From assembly GCF_014529705.1 (NCBI RefSeq), contig NZ_JAANIH010000054.1, positions 1 through 61,429 of the forward strand: DNA of 61,429 bases. The letters run 5' to 3'. The notes below the pieces were generated by a model. The model saw only the letters and a list, made by a program, of their open reading frames with translations, did no database searches and was not told the DNA's origin. This document shows positions 61,287 through 61,429 of this stretch, piece after piece; position 1 is the first letter of the stretch, and each line of letters starts with the position of its first letter. This stretch comes from Bradyrhizobium campsiandrae. Lineage in GTDB: Bacteria; Pseudomonadota; Alphaproteobacteria; Rhizobiales; Xanthobacteraceae. The position numbers were made by a program, and so were the translations under genes.

Positions 61287-61429
61287 TCAGCGGTGGGAAC
61301 AGCGCGGGGGCTCCGCGCGTTTCCCACCCATGCGCACGAACTCATCGAGCGTGCCTTCGGGATCGGGCACCGCGGTGATGACATATTGCGCCACCACCGC
61401 GTCGAAGGAATTGTCGGGAAAGGCGAGGT
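61287..61429 (-). pseudogene. inverted partial copy of the methyltransferase gene (runs off the window)
   Basis: The minus strand of 61332-61429 is identical to plus 60949-61046 for 98 bases, up to the window edge. Read in the methyltransferase frame it gives NLAFPDNSFDAVVAQYVITA and on to DEFVR, then departs to MGGKRAEPPRCSHR and a TGA stop at 61287-61289. It is therefore either a truncated, inverted second copy or an assembly fold-back. Confidence 0.6.
61292..61328. terminator. hairpin downstream of the methyltransferase
   Basis: GGTGGGAA (61292-61299) faces TTTCCCACC (61320-61328), with an inner GCGCGG/CCGCGC pairing. There is no T-run. It separates the methyltransferase from the inverted copy of its own sequence. 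Confidence 0.55.

Noticed and set aside
1..61429. CRISPR array, insertion sequence, prophage or integrase
   Set aside because: No regularly spaced direct repeats and no transposase or integrase motif in any frame; the repeats present are short palindromes.

Overview
The window reads as chromosomal DNA of a Bradyrhizobium-like alphaproteobacterium (Bradyrhizobium or a close relative in Nitrobacteraceae). The reasons are high GC with dense coding, a napEDABC operon behind a perfect FNR/FixK palindrome, a Caulobacter-type fliF-fliG-fliH-fliN-flbD flagellar operon next to a DUF1153/SciP gene, and several families of palindromic intergenic repeats that I remember as common in Bradyrhizobium. I saw no tRNA, rRNA, CRISPR array, insertion sequence or prophage gene. 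Both window edges lie in duplicated sequence, which suggests the ends of a draft contig.

Layout. 1-2.6 kb: two tandem chemoreceptor genes (the first cut by the edge) with almost identical signalling domains. 2.7-6.3 kb: a TctC-type binding protein and two paralogous EamA exporters flanking a DUF1330 gene. 6.5-12.3 kb: an Mg2+-type P-ATPase divergent from a three-gene ABC exporter (adaptor, permease, ATPase). 12.5-15.5 kb: purA and a large proline-rich membrane protein of unknown function. 15.5-19.7 kb: small genes, including two secreted proteins with the same four-cysteine spacing, DUF5413, DUF4112 and DUF3309 proteins, and a periplasmic msrA with msrB. 19.9-22.8 kb: a secreted TPR-caspase protein and a RecD-like helicase.

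22.9-27.1 kb: napEDABC, the periplasmic nitrate reductase, with overlapping genes and a FixK-type box upstream. 27.3-43.1 kb: an accessory region with two AraC-type regulators, an acyltransferase, a luciferase-like oxidoreductase, a lytic transglycosylase, an alpha/beta hydrolase, a DJ-1/PfpI protein divergent from a 959-residue winged-helix STAND-type regulator, a P-loop kinase translationally coupled to a serine hydrolase, a cytochrome P450 and an FAH-family enzyme.

43.7-49.0 kb: a sulfonate operon with two binding proteins, SsuD monooxygenase, SsuC permease, SsuB ATPase and a flavin reductase. It would import organosulfonates and release sulfite using FMNH2 supplied by the reductase. 49.1-50.5 kb: a tiny membrane protein and an M20 peptidase. 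50.7-59.1 kb: flagellar genes, all leftward: fliK, flgD, sciP, then fliF-fliG-fliH-fliN-flbD with a CtrA-like site in front of fliF. 59.4-61.3 kb: mnmA and a PmtA-like methyltransferase. The last 98 bases are a perfect inverted copy of part of that methyltransferase.

The most unusual points are the terminal inverted duplication, an orphan leftward terminator before purA (possible small RNA), the TPR-caspase protein, the matched pair of cysteine-rich secreted proteins, and a 17-bp tandem duplication that creates a six-codon upstream ORF at the start of the lytic transglycosylase. I did not find a clearly new multi-gene system.
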